A stretch of DNA of 43,459 bases from Bacteroidetes bacterium OLB12 (GCA_001567185.1 LNFR01000029.1:1-43459), one strand, 5' to 3'. Shown: positions 9,391-18,129, counted from the stretch's first letter. Program-made: numbers and translations. Notes: a model not told the origin generated them from the letters alone.

Positions 9391-10457
9391 TCGCTCGAAT
9401 TAATAGTTTGCATGGCTCCTTTCATAAACCCAAGGGCATAGGCCATTCCGGTGTGCCAACTTGCCTGGGTAGTCATTTCAGGTGTATGATCCGGAATTAG
9501 TACACCCTCATAATTATTTTGCTTCAATATTTTTAAAGCCTTGATCATGTCAATATCTCCTTCATCCACAAATGCTTCGCGGTAATGAGGAACTTTACCT
9601 ATAACATTTCTAAAATGAATATATCCAATTCTATTTTCCTTGCTGTATCTGTCCAGTAAGGAATAAACGTCACTCCCGGGCATTTCCTGGATAGTACCCA
9701 TACAAAATTCAAATCCGTTGGATGCGCTTTTACTTATGTCTAGCAGTTTTATGTACTCATCGGTATTATAAAAAAGCCTGGCTGTTTTGCGCATTTCAGG
9801 CAGGGGTGGATCATCGGGGTGAGCTACTAATCTTACTCCGTTTTCTTCAGCAACAGGTAACATATGTTTCAGAAAATACTCCAATCGCTGCCACATCTCT
9901 TCTCTTGATACCGGAGGTATAAACTCACCCGGTTTTTCATCTTCATAGCGCATATTCCAGACCATCCCTTTTGGGATTGGTTGATGTATATCTACCTTAC
10001 TTGCATCAAAAATTATTGAATTTGCATCCGCTCTTCCACCTGGCCCGCTGGTCCAACCCCACACCCCTGCCAGACTAAAATAATATCCCATAATGGGTAT
10101 TCCTGCTTTCCCCATATTACGCAAGATGGATTTCAGTCCTTCCAATTGCTTTTCCTTTTCAGGACCATCAAGCAGTACATCATACCAATGAGATGGGTCA
10201 AAGTTTTCAATTGCTTCCAGTACCAATCCGTGCGATTCAATTTCCTTCTTAAGGCTAAGAAGTTCATCGTATGTCCAAATTTTTCCTTGATTGCGGGTTT
10301 CGCCCCACCCATTAAGAAAATTCTTTGTTAGGGATGGGTTGTCGCCCTTAACATAGTCAACCAACTGCGCTACAATATGAGTGGCACCTGCCTGCCGGGC
10401 AAATCTGAAATTATCCCGATTCAAAACACTGCGATATAAACCAAGACCAAGTTTCAT
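9387..10457 (-). CDS. uxuA: Mannonate dehydratase
   Basis: This enzyme dehydrates D-mannonate to 2-keto-3-deoxy-D-gluconate (EC 4.2.1.8) in a metal-dependent TIM barrel. The 356-residue sequence keeps the family landmarks: EAIENFDPSHWYD near residue 80, GYYFSLAGVWGW near 125, HPDDPP near 213, YIHFRNV near 280 and DHTPE near 323, which supply the metal and substrate ligands. It is slightly shorter than the E. coli enzyme but in the range of Bacteroidota homologues. It is the first gene of a four-gene operon with ATGA overlaps or no gaps, under the operator at 10499-10514. No uronate isomerase (UxaC) or classical UxuB is nearby, which argues that mannonate comes from mannose oxidation. Confidence 0.92.
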   Translation of the reverse strand: MKLGLGLYRSVLNRDNFRFARQAGATHIVAQLVDYVKGDNPSLTKNFLNGWGETRNQGKIWTYDELLSLKKEIESHGLVLEAIENFDPSHWYDVLLDGPEKEKQLEGLKSILRNMGKAGIPIMGYYFSLAGVWGWTSGPGGRADANSIIFDASKVDIHQPIPKGMVWNMRYEDEKPGEFIPPVSREEMWQRLEYFLKHMLPVAEENGVRLVAHPDDPPLPEMRKTARLFYNTDEYIKLLDISKSASNGFEFCMGTIQEMPGSDVYSLLDRYSKENRIGYIHFRNVIGKVPHYREAFVDEGDIDMIKALKILKQNNYEGVLIPDHTPEMTTQASWHTGMAYALGFMKGAMQTINSSE

Positions 10458-10498
10458 ACTATAAGACCAATAACGTTAAGCATTACACCGGATAATTT

Positions 10499-10514
10499 GT
10501 TCAAACATATGAAC
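10499..10514. promoter_or_regulatory. Palindromic operator site 3 with embedded -7 box, uxuA operon
   Basis: GTTCAAACATATGAAC reads on the minus strand as GTTCATATGTTTGAAC, which contains TATGTTTG, an exact TAnnTTTG -7 box. A TTG lies 21 bases further upstream on that strand, fitting the -33 element. Transcription would start near 10496 and give a leader of about 40 bases before ATG 10457. Repressor binding would cover the -7 box. Confidence 0.7.
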
Positions 10515-10574
10515 GTGCAGTAAACTTATTCAATTTTAACACATTTATTCTGTTTACTTGCTTTAAACTGAAAG

Positions 10575-10600
10575 AAAAACAACTTCGATTAAAAAGTTGT
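10575..10600 (-). terminator. Rho-independent terminator after the cyclophilin-DoxX operon
   Basis: On the minus strand ACAACTT pairs with AAGTTGT around an 8-base loop and is followed by TTTTTC. It lies about 90 bases downstream of the DoxX stop. It may also shield the uxuA promoter from read-through. Confidence 0.55.
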
Positions 10601-10687
10601 AATTAGGGGGTGCCGGTCACATTCTACAATATCGGTTGGAATTGAAGTGTTCTATTTTCCGATATTAAACCTTATAAATAACACTGC

Positions 10688-11116
10688 TTATTTTTGCCTG
10701 GTCCTTTTGTTGGCTTGGGCAAGCCATTGATCTAAACTCCATGCACCGGGCCCGGTAAAGAAAAACAATACTGCAAAAAGTACAAACATAAACGGGTGCT
10801 GATCTTCATACAAAAACCTGCCACTACCAACAAAAAAAGTAATGTAGCACATAGTGCCGGCCGCAATCAGCCCACCCAGGCGGGTAAAAAATCCAACTGT
10901 TATTAGTATCCCCGAAATAAATTCAGACGACTTACCCAAATAAACCAGAAACTCTCCCGCCCCGCCTTTAAAGGTATCCCAGGTTAGATAGCTTTGCATC
11001 GTATCCCGATCAAAAACTTCAAGGCCGTGATAGATCAACAGCAAGCCTACTACAATCCGCACGACTGCCAATGCCTTTTCGGGATAAATTGGATCTGACA
11101 CGAATAGTTTTTTCAC
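10688..11116 (-). CDS. DoxX family membrane protein
   Basis: This 142-residue protein has four hydrophobic segments (about residues 16-34, 56-75, 82-100 and 105-125). It shows the DoxX pattern: RIVVGLLLIYHGLEVF in the first helix and FLVYLGKSSEFISGILITVGFFTRLGGLI in the middle. DoxX proteins sit in the inner membrane and their role is poorly defined, with links to quinol oxidases and redox homeostasis. The start is a GTG overlapping the stop of the upstream cyclophilin gene (GTGA), so the two are co-translated. Confidence 0.85.
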   Translation of the reverse strand: MKKLFVSDPIYPEKALAVVRIVVGLLLIYHGLEVFDRDTMQSYLTWDTFKGGAGEFLVYLGKSSEFISGILITVGFFTRLGGLIAAGTMCYITFFVGSGRFLYEDQHPFMFVLFAVLFFFTGPGAWSLDQWLAQANKRTRQK

Positions 11117-11850
11117 TTCAGCATTTTAGGCTCCGTAAGTACAAACATTTTCATTCGTACATTCTCTATGGGTCTGTCTGCCGCGTTGGTTTTAGTTCCG
11201 GCAATTTTATCTAACACATCAAATCCGGTTAATAATTCGCCAAACACTGTATAACCACCATCCAGGTGTGGGGTGCCACCCTGCGTGGTGTAAAGTTTTT
11301 TCTGTACTTCGTTCAGGGTTAGGTTTCGTTGAACAATCGTACTGTCTAATTGAGTGGCACGCCAGGCAGGACGTTGAACAATATAAAACTGGCAGTTGCT
11401 GCTTGCCTTTTCGGGATTATTATCACGAGCGGCTGCCAACGCTCCGCGTTTGTGATAAATGCCTTTGTCGGTTCTAAACTCAGCAGCAATACGATCCCCT
11501 GGTGCCGATCCCCCACCTAACCTATCGCCATCGGAGGCCTTCTTACTGGAAGGATCGCCCCCTTGAATCATAAAATTATTTATTACCCGATGAAAGAGCA
11601 GGCTATCATAAAAACCAGCTTTGACTTTCGAAATAAAATTATCACGGTGCAATGGAGTTTCGTTAAGCAACCGTACTACCATATTACCTTGATTGGTCAT
11701 AATTAAAACACGATAACTGTCATCCGCCTTATACTGCTTTTTATATTTTTTTATTTCAGAAAGCTCTGAATCTGAAAGTGAGCGGAAATACGTTGGCTTA
11801 CTGCACGAACTAATCAGCAACCCTATAAAGATAAACAGAACCAGGCGCAT
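11113..11850 (-). CDS. Cyclophilin-type peptidyl-prolyl cis-trans isomerase, lipoprotein
   Basis: The N-terminus MRLVLFIFIGLLISSC is a lipoprotein signal with Cys at residue 16, so the enzyme should be anchored in the periplasm. The cyclophilin core begins near residue 46. It contains LHRDNFISKV, FHRVINNFMIQGGDP (the conserved FHRxxxxFMxQGGD catalytic block), SSNCQFYIV and YTVFGELLTG. The family role is to assist folding of exported proteins. About 30 residues between the FYIV and FGEL blocks form an insertion relative to the smallest bacterial cyclophilins. It is coupled to the downstream DoxX gene. Confidence 0.92.
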   Translation of the reverse strand: MRLVLFIFIGLLISSCSKPTYFRSLSDSELSEIKKYKKQYKADDSYRVLIMTNQGNMVVRLLNETPLHRDNFISKVKAGFYDSLLFHRVINNFMIQGGDPSSKKASDGDRLGGGSAPGDRIAAEFRTDKGIYHKRGALAAARDNNPEKASSNCQFYIVQRPAWRATQLDSTIVQRNLTLNEVQKKLYTTQGGTPHLDGGYTVFGELLTGFDVLDKIAGTKTNAADRPIENVRMKMFVLTEPKMLK

Positions 11851-11971
11851 AATTTTTTTAAAAAGACTGGCTTAAAAGTAATCAAAAAATCATGCACGAG
11901 ATAAAAAATGTTGAACCCGTCACAGCTAAGTCTGTTGCGCTGAATATTTTACAACAACTCGGGGAGAGAGA

Positions 11972-12000
11972 TATAAAAAAAGCCGGCTTAAACCGGCTTT
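11972..12000 (-). terminator. Rho-independent terminator after the CBS-domain gene
   Basis: AAAGCCGG and CCGGCTTT form an 8-bp stem with the 6-base loop CTTAAA. On the minus strand it is followed by a T-rich tract (TTTTTTTATAT). It begins 10 bases past the CBS gene stop. Confidence 0.85.
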
Positions 12001-12009
12001 GTTATCTTA

Positions 12010-12483
12010 TCAACCACCCCAGGTGGTAGGACTAATCGATTTGGCAGCTCTTAAAATATCAATGCGACTTATCTGGCCGATCAAAACCCCATTCTCTACT
12101 ACGGGCATTCTTCTGATTGGCGTATTTAAAAACTCAGTAGCGGCTTCTACCACATTATTTTCGGGCGACATGGTTTTTACATGGCGTGTCATGTAATCGG
12201 CTACCTTCGGTTCGCTGTGTGGTTGATTGTGATACGACTGATCTACGATTATTCTCAGGCAATCACGCTCAGAAATAATACCCACCAGTTTCCGGTTTTC
12301 ATCCAATACCGGAGCACCGGAAATCCGTTTCTCAATCATAATGTTAATCACTTCATTTATGGATTGATCGGGCCGTACCGTTACCAGGTTATGTTGCTGC
12401 ACCATGTACTTTACTATGGATTCGTACTTAGGCAAGCCGGCATTAAGCTCATCTTTAGACTTGATTTCGGGTTTGAAATTCAT
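12010..12483 (-). CDS. Two-CBS-domain protein
   Basis: The 157-residue soluble protein consists of a Bateman pair. The first CBS spans about residues 30-85 (HNLVTVRPDQSINEVINIM ... GAPVLDENRKLVGIISERD) and the second about 98-150 (VKTMSPENNVVEAATEF ... RMPVVENGVLIGQISRIDIL). Such stand-alone pairs usually sense adenine nucleotides, but the partner is unknown. No effector domain is attached. It is a single-gene unit closed by its own terminator. Confidence 0.9.
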   Translation of the reverse strand: MNFKPEIKSKDELNAGLPKYESIVKYMVQQHNLVTVRPDQSINEVINIMIEKRISGAPVLDENRKLVGIISERDCLRIIVDQSYHNQPHSEPKVADYMTRHVKTMSPENNVVEAATEFLNTPIRRMPVVENGVLIGQISRIDILRAAKSISPTTWGG

Positions 12484-12645
12484 GGTTGGTAGATTTAAGG
12501 TTAAAGAAATATAAGAATTTCTGTTTTAAATTGAAAACCGCACCCGCCCGAAAATGAGAAAATGCCCGCTTAATACGCCAAAGGCATCGTTTCCGGGCTC
12601 ATTAAAATTTGATTATTTTAGAAGAATCATTCAAATCCATCTGCT

Positions 12646-14949
12646 ATGCTTGGTTCATCCTTGGTCAAAAACAATCCAACGTTGTTGGTATTTGTGCCGT
12701 TGTTTTACACCGTCTGGTCCGATTCAATTCTAACACCCAGCGAAGTTTCAACCCTTGAAGGATTTCTTAACGCGCAAGATTGGATTAATGAACAGGAAAA
12801 AAAGTTTCTGCTCAGCAAAATCGATCCAGGACACCCCCCCACTATTGAAGAATTAAGTTCATGGAAAACGGCCATAACACAAATTATTAATGGATCAAAA
12901 AACCGCGAAACACTAGTTAACCTCGGAATAAAATTAGCGAGCCTGCAAGGCGATGGAACTATTAGCAACACGCTGGAAAAAATCAGGCCGTCATTAGCAA
13001 AAATTGAAACTACGCTCGGGCTTATCAGTCACGAAGCGATTTTCAATTTTCAGGGTGGGCACAATACAATTACCTCCGAACAGGGAACGCAGCATAACTT
13101 TGATGTAAACGAATTAACTAAAATTCTGGATGGCGATCAGGCCGATATTATCCGCAAAGTAAAAACATTATTGTCCGATCCCGAATTTGCCTATGTAGAT
13201 GCGGGCAACCTCGATTTGTATCGCAAGCAGGTATTGCAATGGTGCAAGTTTCTGGCAGCGCAAGGGTATGGCGCCATGGCCTATCCAAAAGCATTTGGAG
13301 GAGGTGACGATATGCGTGCCTACTTTACGATTATGGAAACATTGAGCTATCATGATCTGAGCCTGGTAGTAAAATTTGGAGTACAGTTTGGCCTTTGGGG
13401 AATGAGTGTGTACTTTCTCGGTACAGAAAAACACCATACAAAATATCTGAAAGACATTGGCAGCCTGGAATTACCCGGCTGTTTTGCAATGACAGAAACA
13501 AATCATGGATCAAACGTGAAGGGCATTGAAACAACAGCCACCTACAATCATGCTAACAAAACGTTCAACATTCACACACCAAACGAGTTTGCACAAAAGG
13601 AGTTTATTGGAAATGCCGCCTGCCATGGCCAAATGGCTACCGTATTCGCAAAGCTAATTATTGACGATACGGATTATGGTGTAAGCGCTTTTGTGGTTCC
13701 TTTGCGGGATAAGAAAGGGAAAATTCTTTCAGGTGTAAAGATTAAAGACTGCGGCCGAAAAATGGGATTGAATGGGGTTGACAATGGCGTGATCGCTTTT
13801 GACCATGTTATCATTCCAAAAGAAAATATGCTCGACCGGTTTGCTTCTGTAAACGAGGCGGGAAAATTCGAAAGCCCCATCTCCAGCGATAACCGAAGAT
13901 TTTTTACCATGTTAGGCACGCTGGTGGGTGGGCGCATAGGAATTCCGCGTTCCGGCAATGCCGCATCTAAAACAGGGCTTACCATCGCTATCCGATATGG
14001 AGATCAACGCAGGCAATTCGGGCCCGAAGGTGGAAGTGAAGTTCCAATACTCAACTATCGCACGCATCAACGCAGGTTAATGCCCCTGCTTGCCAATACT
14101 TACGCCCTACACTTTGCGTTGCAATACCTTACCAATCGCTTCATCAATCGCAAAGAAGAAGAGATGCAGGAAATCGAAGCACTGGCAGCCGGGCTCAAAT
14201 CATTTGCAACCTGGAATACTACAGCCACCCTTCAGGAATGCCGGGAAGCATGCGGAGGTAAAGGGTTTCTTTCTGAAAACCGTATAGAAATTTTAAAAAA
14301 CGACACCGATATCTACACCACCTTTGAAGGTGACAACACCGTGTTGATGCAATTGGTAGCCAAGAGCAGGCTTACGGAATTCAGACAGGAATTTGCCAAC
14401 ATGAATGTATTTACCATTCTGAATTATGTAGCCGATAAAGCAAAAACCGGTATCACAGAAATGAATCCGATTACCGTACGAAATACTGACGAGAACCACC
14501 TGTTAGATCCGGAGTTTCACCTTAACGCCTTTAAGTACCGCGAACGCGCCATTCTCACATCGGCTGCCAAGCGATTGAAGCGGCACATCGATAGCGGAAT
14601 GGATAGCTTTGATGCATTTAATGTATGCCAGCATCACCTGGTTAAAACGGGTTTTGCTTTTATTGAACGGGTTATTCTTGAAAAATTTATTGAGCAGGTT
14701 GAACAAACTCAAAACGAAGGATGCAAAGCCGTTCTTAAACGATTGTGCAATCTCTTTGCGCTTTGGCAGATAAATAAAAACAAAGGCTGGTACCTGGAGC
14801 AGGGTTATATGGAAGGCGTAAAAACAAAAGCTATCCGTAAAATGATTAACCAGTTGTGCTGGGAAATCCGGCAGGATGCCGTTCCGCTTACCGATGCTTT
14901 TAATATTCCTGAAAGTTGTCTGGCTGCACCAATTGCCAGGCGTAGTTAA
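12646..14949 (+). CDS. Acyl-CoA dehydrogenase/oxidase family flavoenzyme
   Basis: The 767-residue protein has an extra helical region at residues 1-130 (LTPSEVSTLEGFLNAQ...), which resembles a TerB-like fold, followed by an acyl-CoA oxidase-type core. The core contains YGAMAYPKAFGGG, CFAMTETNHGSNVKGIETTA (the FAD/substrate loop), RYGDQRRQFG and ACGGKGFLSENRI. FEGDN near residue 560 holds the Glu that serves as catalytic base in acyl-CoA oxidases. An ACOX-like C-terminal helical domain completes it. It oxidises a fatty acyl-CoA to the trans-2-enoyl-CoA. No other beta-oxidation gene is adjacent, so chain length and electron acceptor are open. Confidence 0.88.
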   Translation: MLGSSLVKNNPTLLVFVPLFYTVWSDSILTPSEVSTLEGFLNAQDWINEQEKKFLLSKIDPGHPPTIEELSSWKTAITQIINGSKNRETLVNLGIKLASLQGDGTISNTLEKIRPSLAKIETTLGLISHEAIFNFQGGHNTITSEQGTQHNFDVNELTKILDGDQADIIRKVKTLLSDPEFAYVDAGNLDLYRKQVLQWCKFLAAQGYGAMAYPKAFGGGDDMRAYFTIMETLSYHDLSLVVKFGVQFGLWGMSVYFLGTEKHHTKYLKDIGSLELPGCFAMTETNHGSNVKGIETTATYNHANKTFNIHTPNEFAQKEFIGNAACHGQMATVFAKLIIDDTDYGVSAFVVPLRDKKGKILSGVKIKDCGRKMGLNGVDNGVIAFDHVIIPKENMLDRFASVNEAGKFESPISSDNRRFFTMLGTLVGGRIGIPRSGNAASKTGLTIAIRYGDQRRQFGPEGGSEVPILNYRTHQRRLMPLLANTYALHFALQYLTNRFINRKEEEMQEIEALAAGLKSFATWNTTATLQECREACGGKGFLSENRIEILKNDTDIYTTFEGDNTVLMQLVAKSRLTEFRQEFANMNVFTILNYVADKAKTGITEMNPITVRNTDENHLLDPEFHLNAFKYRERAILTSAAKRLKRHIDSGMDSFDAFNVCQHHLVKTGFAFIERVILEKFIEQVEQTQNEGCKAVLKRLCNLFALWQINKNKGWYLEQGYMEGVKTKAIRKMINQLCWEIRQDAVPLTDAFNIPESCLAAPIARRS

Positions 14950-14994
14950 TCCAGGCCTGATTGTTTGTATTTGAACGCAGGAGTCAGGTTCCTT

Positions 14995-15813
14995 TCAATA
15001 ATCAGTTTTAATTGACTTATCGAACGGGATGCGGAATTGATACCCGATATCTTCATCCCTGGCATCATCCAACACATCTAACCCATATCGTATTTTCTTC
15101 GGATCGTCATATACAAAAGTGCCAAACAACCGATCCCAAATGGAAAACATATTACCAAAATTTGAATCGGTCCATGGCCGTTCGTAATGATGATGGAATT
15201 TATGCATGTTGGGTGTAATGAAAATGTAACTCAGGGGTTTATCGAGCCAGGTTGGTAAATAAATGTTCGCATGTGTGAAGTAGGTGAAGAACACTGTGCA
15301 AATTCTATAAAAGAAGTAGAATGAAGCGGGGGCTCCGGTAATTACAACCGCCAGCAAGGCAAACAATTCGCGCATCACAAAATCGCCCGGATGGTGACGT
15401 GTACCACTGGTGGCATCTAAATGCGTATCGCTATGGTGTATCATGTGAAATTTCCACATCCATTTTACCCGGTGCAGCAGATAATGTACAGTATATTGAG
15501 CCAGCAATTCAAAAATGAGCAAGCATATAAGTAACTCTGCCCATATAGGCAGATCAATCAGGTAGGTTAATCCAAACTGATGCTCCGCAATCCAGGTAAA
15601 CACCCCTACCGTGGCTACACCAAATAGTGTGTTTATAATCATGGTGGTGAACAGAAAAGTAAAATTTACCCCCGCATGCTTCCATTTTTTGTAATTGAAT
15701 TGAAACAATGGAAAACTTCCCTCCAATATCCAGCAAACAGTAAGGCAGATCACTATCCACGCAGCACGCTGCCATGTAGGCATGGTTTCAAAAAAATTCA
15801 AAAACGATTCCAT
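14995..15813 (-). CDS. Sterol desaturase/fatty acid hydroxylase superfamily membrane protein
   Basis: This 272-residue integral membrane protein has hydrophobic segments near residues 17-35, 52-74, 90-108 and 155-178. It carries the di-iron histidine boxes of the superfamily: H110-x3-H114, H123-x3-HH127, H140-H141, and H204-x2-HHH209. Members hydroxylate or desaturate lipids with oxygen. The substrate cannot be told from sequence; a membrane lipid, carotenoid or sphingoid base is possible in Bacteroidota. It is the last gene of the leftward block after the amidinohydrolase, 44 bases away. Confidence 0.88.
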   Translation of the reverse strand: MESFLNFFETMPTWQRAAWIVICLTVCWILEGSFPLFQFNYKKWKHAGVNFTFLFTTMIINTLFGVATVGVFTWIAEHQFGLTYLIDLPIWAELLICLLIFELLAQYTVHYLLHRVKWMWKFHMIHHSDTHLDATSGTRHHPGDFVMRELFALLAVVITGAPASFYFFYRICTVFFTYFTHANIYLPTWLDKPLSYIFITPNMHKFHHHYERPWTDSNFGNMFSIWDRLFGTFVYDDPKKIRYGLDVLDDARDEDIGYQFRIPFDKSIKTDY

Positions 15814-15857
15814 AAAACTTTTCGGTTCTTTCTTTTAATTAAATTTTACTGTGTTGA

Positions 15858-16736
15858 CTACTCAACACTCCGTTCCATTGGCCGCGTAAGGCACGTTGGT
15901 CCACCCCCACCTTTCACACTAATCTCAACTCCCGCATATGTTTGAACCTTACAGCCCGCATCCAACAACCGCTGCCTGGTTATCGGATTACCCTGTACCA
16001 TGATAACTTCGCGTGGGGCAATAGCCAGAACATTGCAACCCATCGAATCCCACTCTTCATCGGGCACTTCTACCAGGTTGAAGCCACGTGCTAACAACCC
16101 GTTTCGAAATGCAATAGGCATCAGCGGTGAATACACCACGGCCAGATCTTTATCCACAGGACTAAACACCGACATTAAATGAAACACATCAGCCGGACCT
16201 TTGTAATGGGGCATCTCGGCAACCCATACCTGGATACCTTTTGGTTCCAATATTTGCTTTAATTGGCGAATGCCTTCTGTATTGGTACGATAGGTATGCC
16301 CAACGGCCAGGGTGCGCGCATCTACCCAGGCTACATCACCACCTTCCAATGTTCCGGGCGAAGTGATTGTACCCAGTATTGGGATTTCTAATTGTTTATA
16401 AATTTGTTCACATGCTGCTGGCTCGGGCACGCGTGCCTGTTTACCCATGTTGCACAATATCATCCCAAAATCGGTAGCAATGGAAGCATCGCGGCAATAC
16501 ATCGAATCAAGCGTAACGGAACTGTCTACAGGAAAATATGAGAGCTTTGCACCGCACAACTTCAGAAGCTGCTCAAAAGTCTGATATTCACTTTTTGCTT
16601 TTGAAAGATCCGGTTTCGATAAAAAGTTTAACTGCTGCCATTGTTCTTCAAGCTGACTCTCATTTACAAAAGCAGCCGATGCCGGTTTTACAAACACGCG
16701 TTGCAACTTTCCAAATTCAGAGTGACAGGTAATCAT
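15858..16736 (-). CDS. Dimethylarginine dimethylaminohydrolase/arginine deiminase-fold enzyme
   Basis: The 292-residue protein has the pentein fold. Its catalytic residues are visible: Asp83 (CRDAS, guanidine binding), Glu131 (LEGGDV), His186 (DVFHLMS) and the nucleophile Cys282 (GGPTCLTRP). The family hydrolyses guanidino compounds, either N-methylated arginines to citrulline plus methylamine (DDAH) or related substrates. Its length matches DDAH-like enzymes rather than the longer arginine deiminases. The start overlaps the permease stop (ATGA), so the permease probably imports its substrate. Confidence 0.88.
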   Translation of the reverse strand: MITCHSEFGKLQRVFVKPASAAFVNESQLEEQWQQLNFLSKPDLSKAKSEYQTFEQLLKLCGAKLSYFPVDSSVTLDSMYCRDASIATDFGMILCNMGKQARVPEPAACEQIYKQLEIPILGTITSPGTLEGGDVAWVDARTLAVGHTYRTNTEGIRQLKQILEPKGIQVWVAEMPHYKGPADVFHLMSVFSPVDKDLAVVYSPLMPIAFRNGLLARGFNLVEVPDEEWDSMGCNVLAIAPREVIMVQGNPITRQRLLDAGCKVQTYAGVEISVKGGGGPTCLTRPMERSVE

Positions 16737-18031
16737 TGTAACGGATCTTGCTTTATTTTGATGAATGCATAAAACGGGAGCCCGGCCATCAGTAACACAA
16801 AACCCCAGAACACAATCTCTTCACCCGAACCAATAACAGCCCACATAGAATAAACAAATGCGAGGGCGGCCACCACGTATTTGGTAGTATTTAACATTTT
16901 CTTTTTTGCACCCATCATTACAAAAGCAATAATGGAAAACAAATAGGGAATCAAAACTGTAAGCGTTGAAAGCAGGATAATAAATGTATAAGTATCGGCC
17001 AGGCTTTTTGAGAAGTTCATACTCATAAGTACTGAAACTAACAAGCTCGATATAACTAAACCCATTGCGGGCGTGCCATATTTATTTTCTTTCTCGAAGA
17101 TTTTAGGAAATAGTTTATCGCGCGCAGCTGCAAACGGCATTTGTCCTTGCACCAAAATCCAACCATTTAATGCCCCAAAGGTTGAAACTACAGCACCGCC
17201 TGCTACCAAATACCTTGCCCACTCGCCCCATAGCGAAGCGGCCGCATCGGCAAACGGAGCTTGTGATTGATGTAAACTATCCGGTGGGATTAACCCCATT
17301 ACAACCAGGGTACTACTCACATAAATTATGGTAGTTAGCAAGGTTCCTAAAATGGTTGCTTTGGGAACCGTAACTTCCGGATTAATTACCTTACCGGATG
17401 GAATAGTGGCACACTCTAATCCCAAAAAAGCAAATAAGGTTAAGGTGGTACAACTGGTAATAGCTGAAAGGTTCGACTCGGTACTTACATTAAAAGGTGT
17501 AAAATGATCGAAGTTTAGAAAAAATACACCTCCCAACGTAATGAATACAAGAGGCAGGATTTTTAATATGGTTGTAATTACCTGCACAATGCCGGCCTCT
17601 CGTATGCCACGCGTGTTTACCCAGGTAAGAAACCAGATGGCGCCTAACCCGGTGCCGACCGATAACATCGGATTATGGCCAAGGGCTGGAATAAAAGCCG
17701 TAAGATAACTCACAAACGCTACGGCAATTGCCGCATTGGTACACCAGATAGAAATCCAATAACCCCAGGCCACCAGAAATGCTGCAAAGTCGCCCACACC
17801 TTCATGGGTGTAAGCATAAGGCCCGCCTGTTGCCACCGGTTTTAGTTTGCTTAACCAACTAAAAACCATTGCCAGGCACATGGCACCCGCACCCGAAATT
17901 ACCCAACCGATTAAGCTAATGCCACCATACAACCCTAACGTTGCAGGCAACATAAACAGCCCGGAGGCTATCATGTTACCCACCACCAGCGAAGTGGTAG
18001 TCCATAATCCGATTTGTTTGGCGGAACTCAA
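16733..18031 (-). CDS. APC-superfamily amino acid permease
   Basis: This 432-residue transporter has about 12 transmembrane helices. The first helix carries the APC signature VVGNMIASGLFMLP, and ATGGPYAY lies near residue 69. Overall it resembles the AdiC/CadB/PotE-like cationic amino acid antiporter branch. Coupling to a DDAH-type amidinohydrolase makes arginine, methylarginine or an exchange with citrulline/ornithine the likely cargo; this is inference. No ATG is available in frame: the first usable start is TTG 18031, eleven bases after an in-frame TAA. Confidence 0.87.
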   Translation of the reverse strand: MSSAKQIGLWTTTSLVVGNMIASGLFMLPATLGLYGGISLIGWVISGAGAMCLAMVFSWLSKLKPVATGGPYAYTHEGVGDFAAFLVAWGYWISIWCTNAAIAVAFVSYLTAFIPALGHNPMLSVGTGLGAIWFLTWVNTRGIREAGIVQVITTILKILPLVFITLGGVFFLNFDHFTPFNVSTESNLSAITSCTTLTLFAFLGLECATIPSGKVINPEVTVPKATILGTLLTTIIYVSSTLVVMGLIPPDSLHQSQAPFADAAASLWGEWARYLVAGGAVVSTFGALNGWILVQGQMPFAAARDKLFPKIFEKENKYGTPAMGLVISSLLVSVLMSMNFSKSLADTYTFIILLSTLTVLIPYLFSIIAFVMMGAKKKMLNTTKYVVAALAFVYSMWAVIGSGEEIVFWGFVLLMAGLPFYAFIKIKQDPLQ

Positions 18032-18129
18032 AGCGGATGTTAATTACAAAGAATAATCTAAATTTCCATGAGGGGTGCGTGTGCCTTAAAATGGAAATTA
18101 TATGATTCAAATCTTTCAGGTCCACTCAT

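Noticed and set aside
11892-12020. A plus-strand 42-codon ORF starting at ATG 11892
   Set aside because: It runs straight through the strong hairpin terminator at 11972-12000 and into the CBS gene on the other strand; it has no recognisable composition or start signal.
12541-12600. GC-rich GCCCG/CGGGC repeats upstream of the acyl-CoA dehydrogenase as a hairpin
   Set aside because: Only five base pairs match over a loop of more than 25 bases; no T tract follows.
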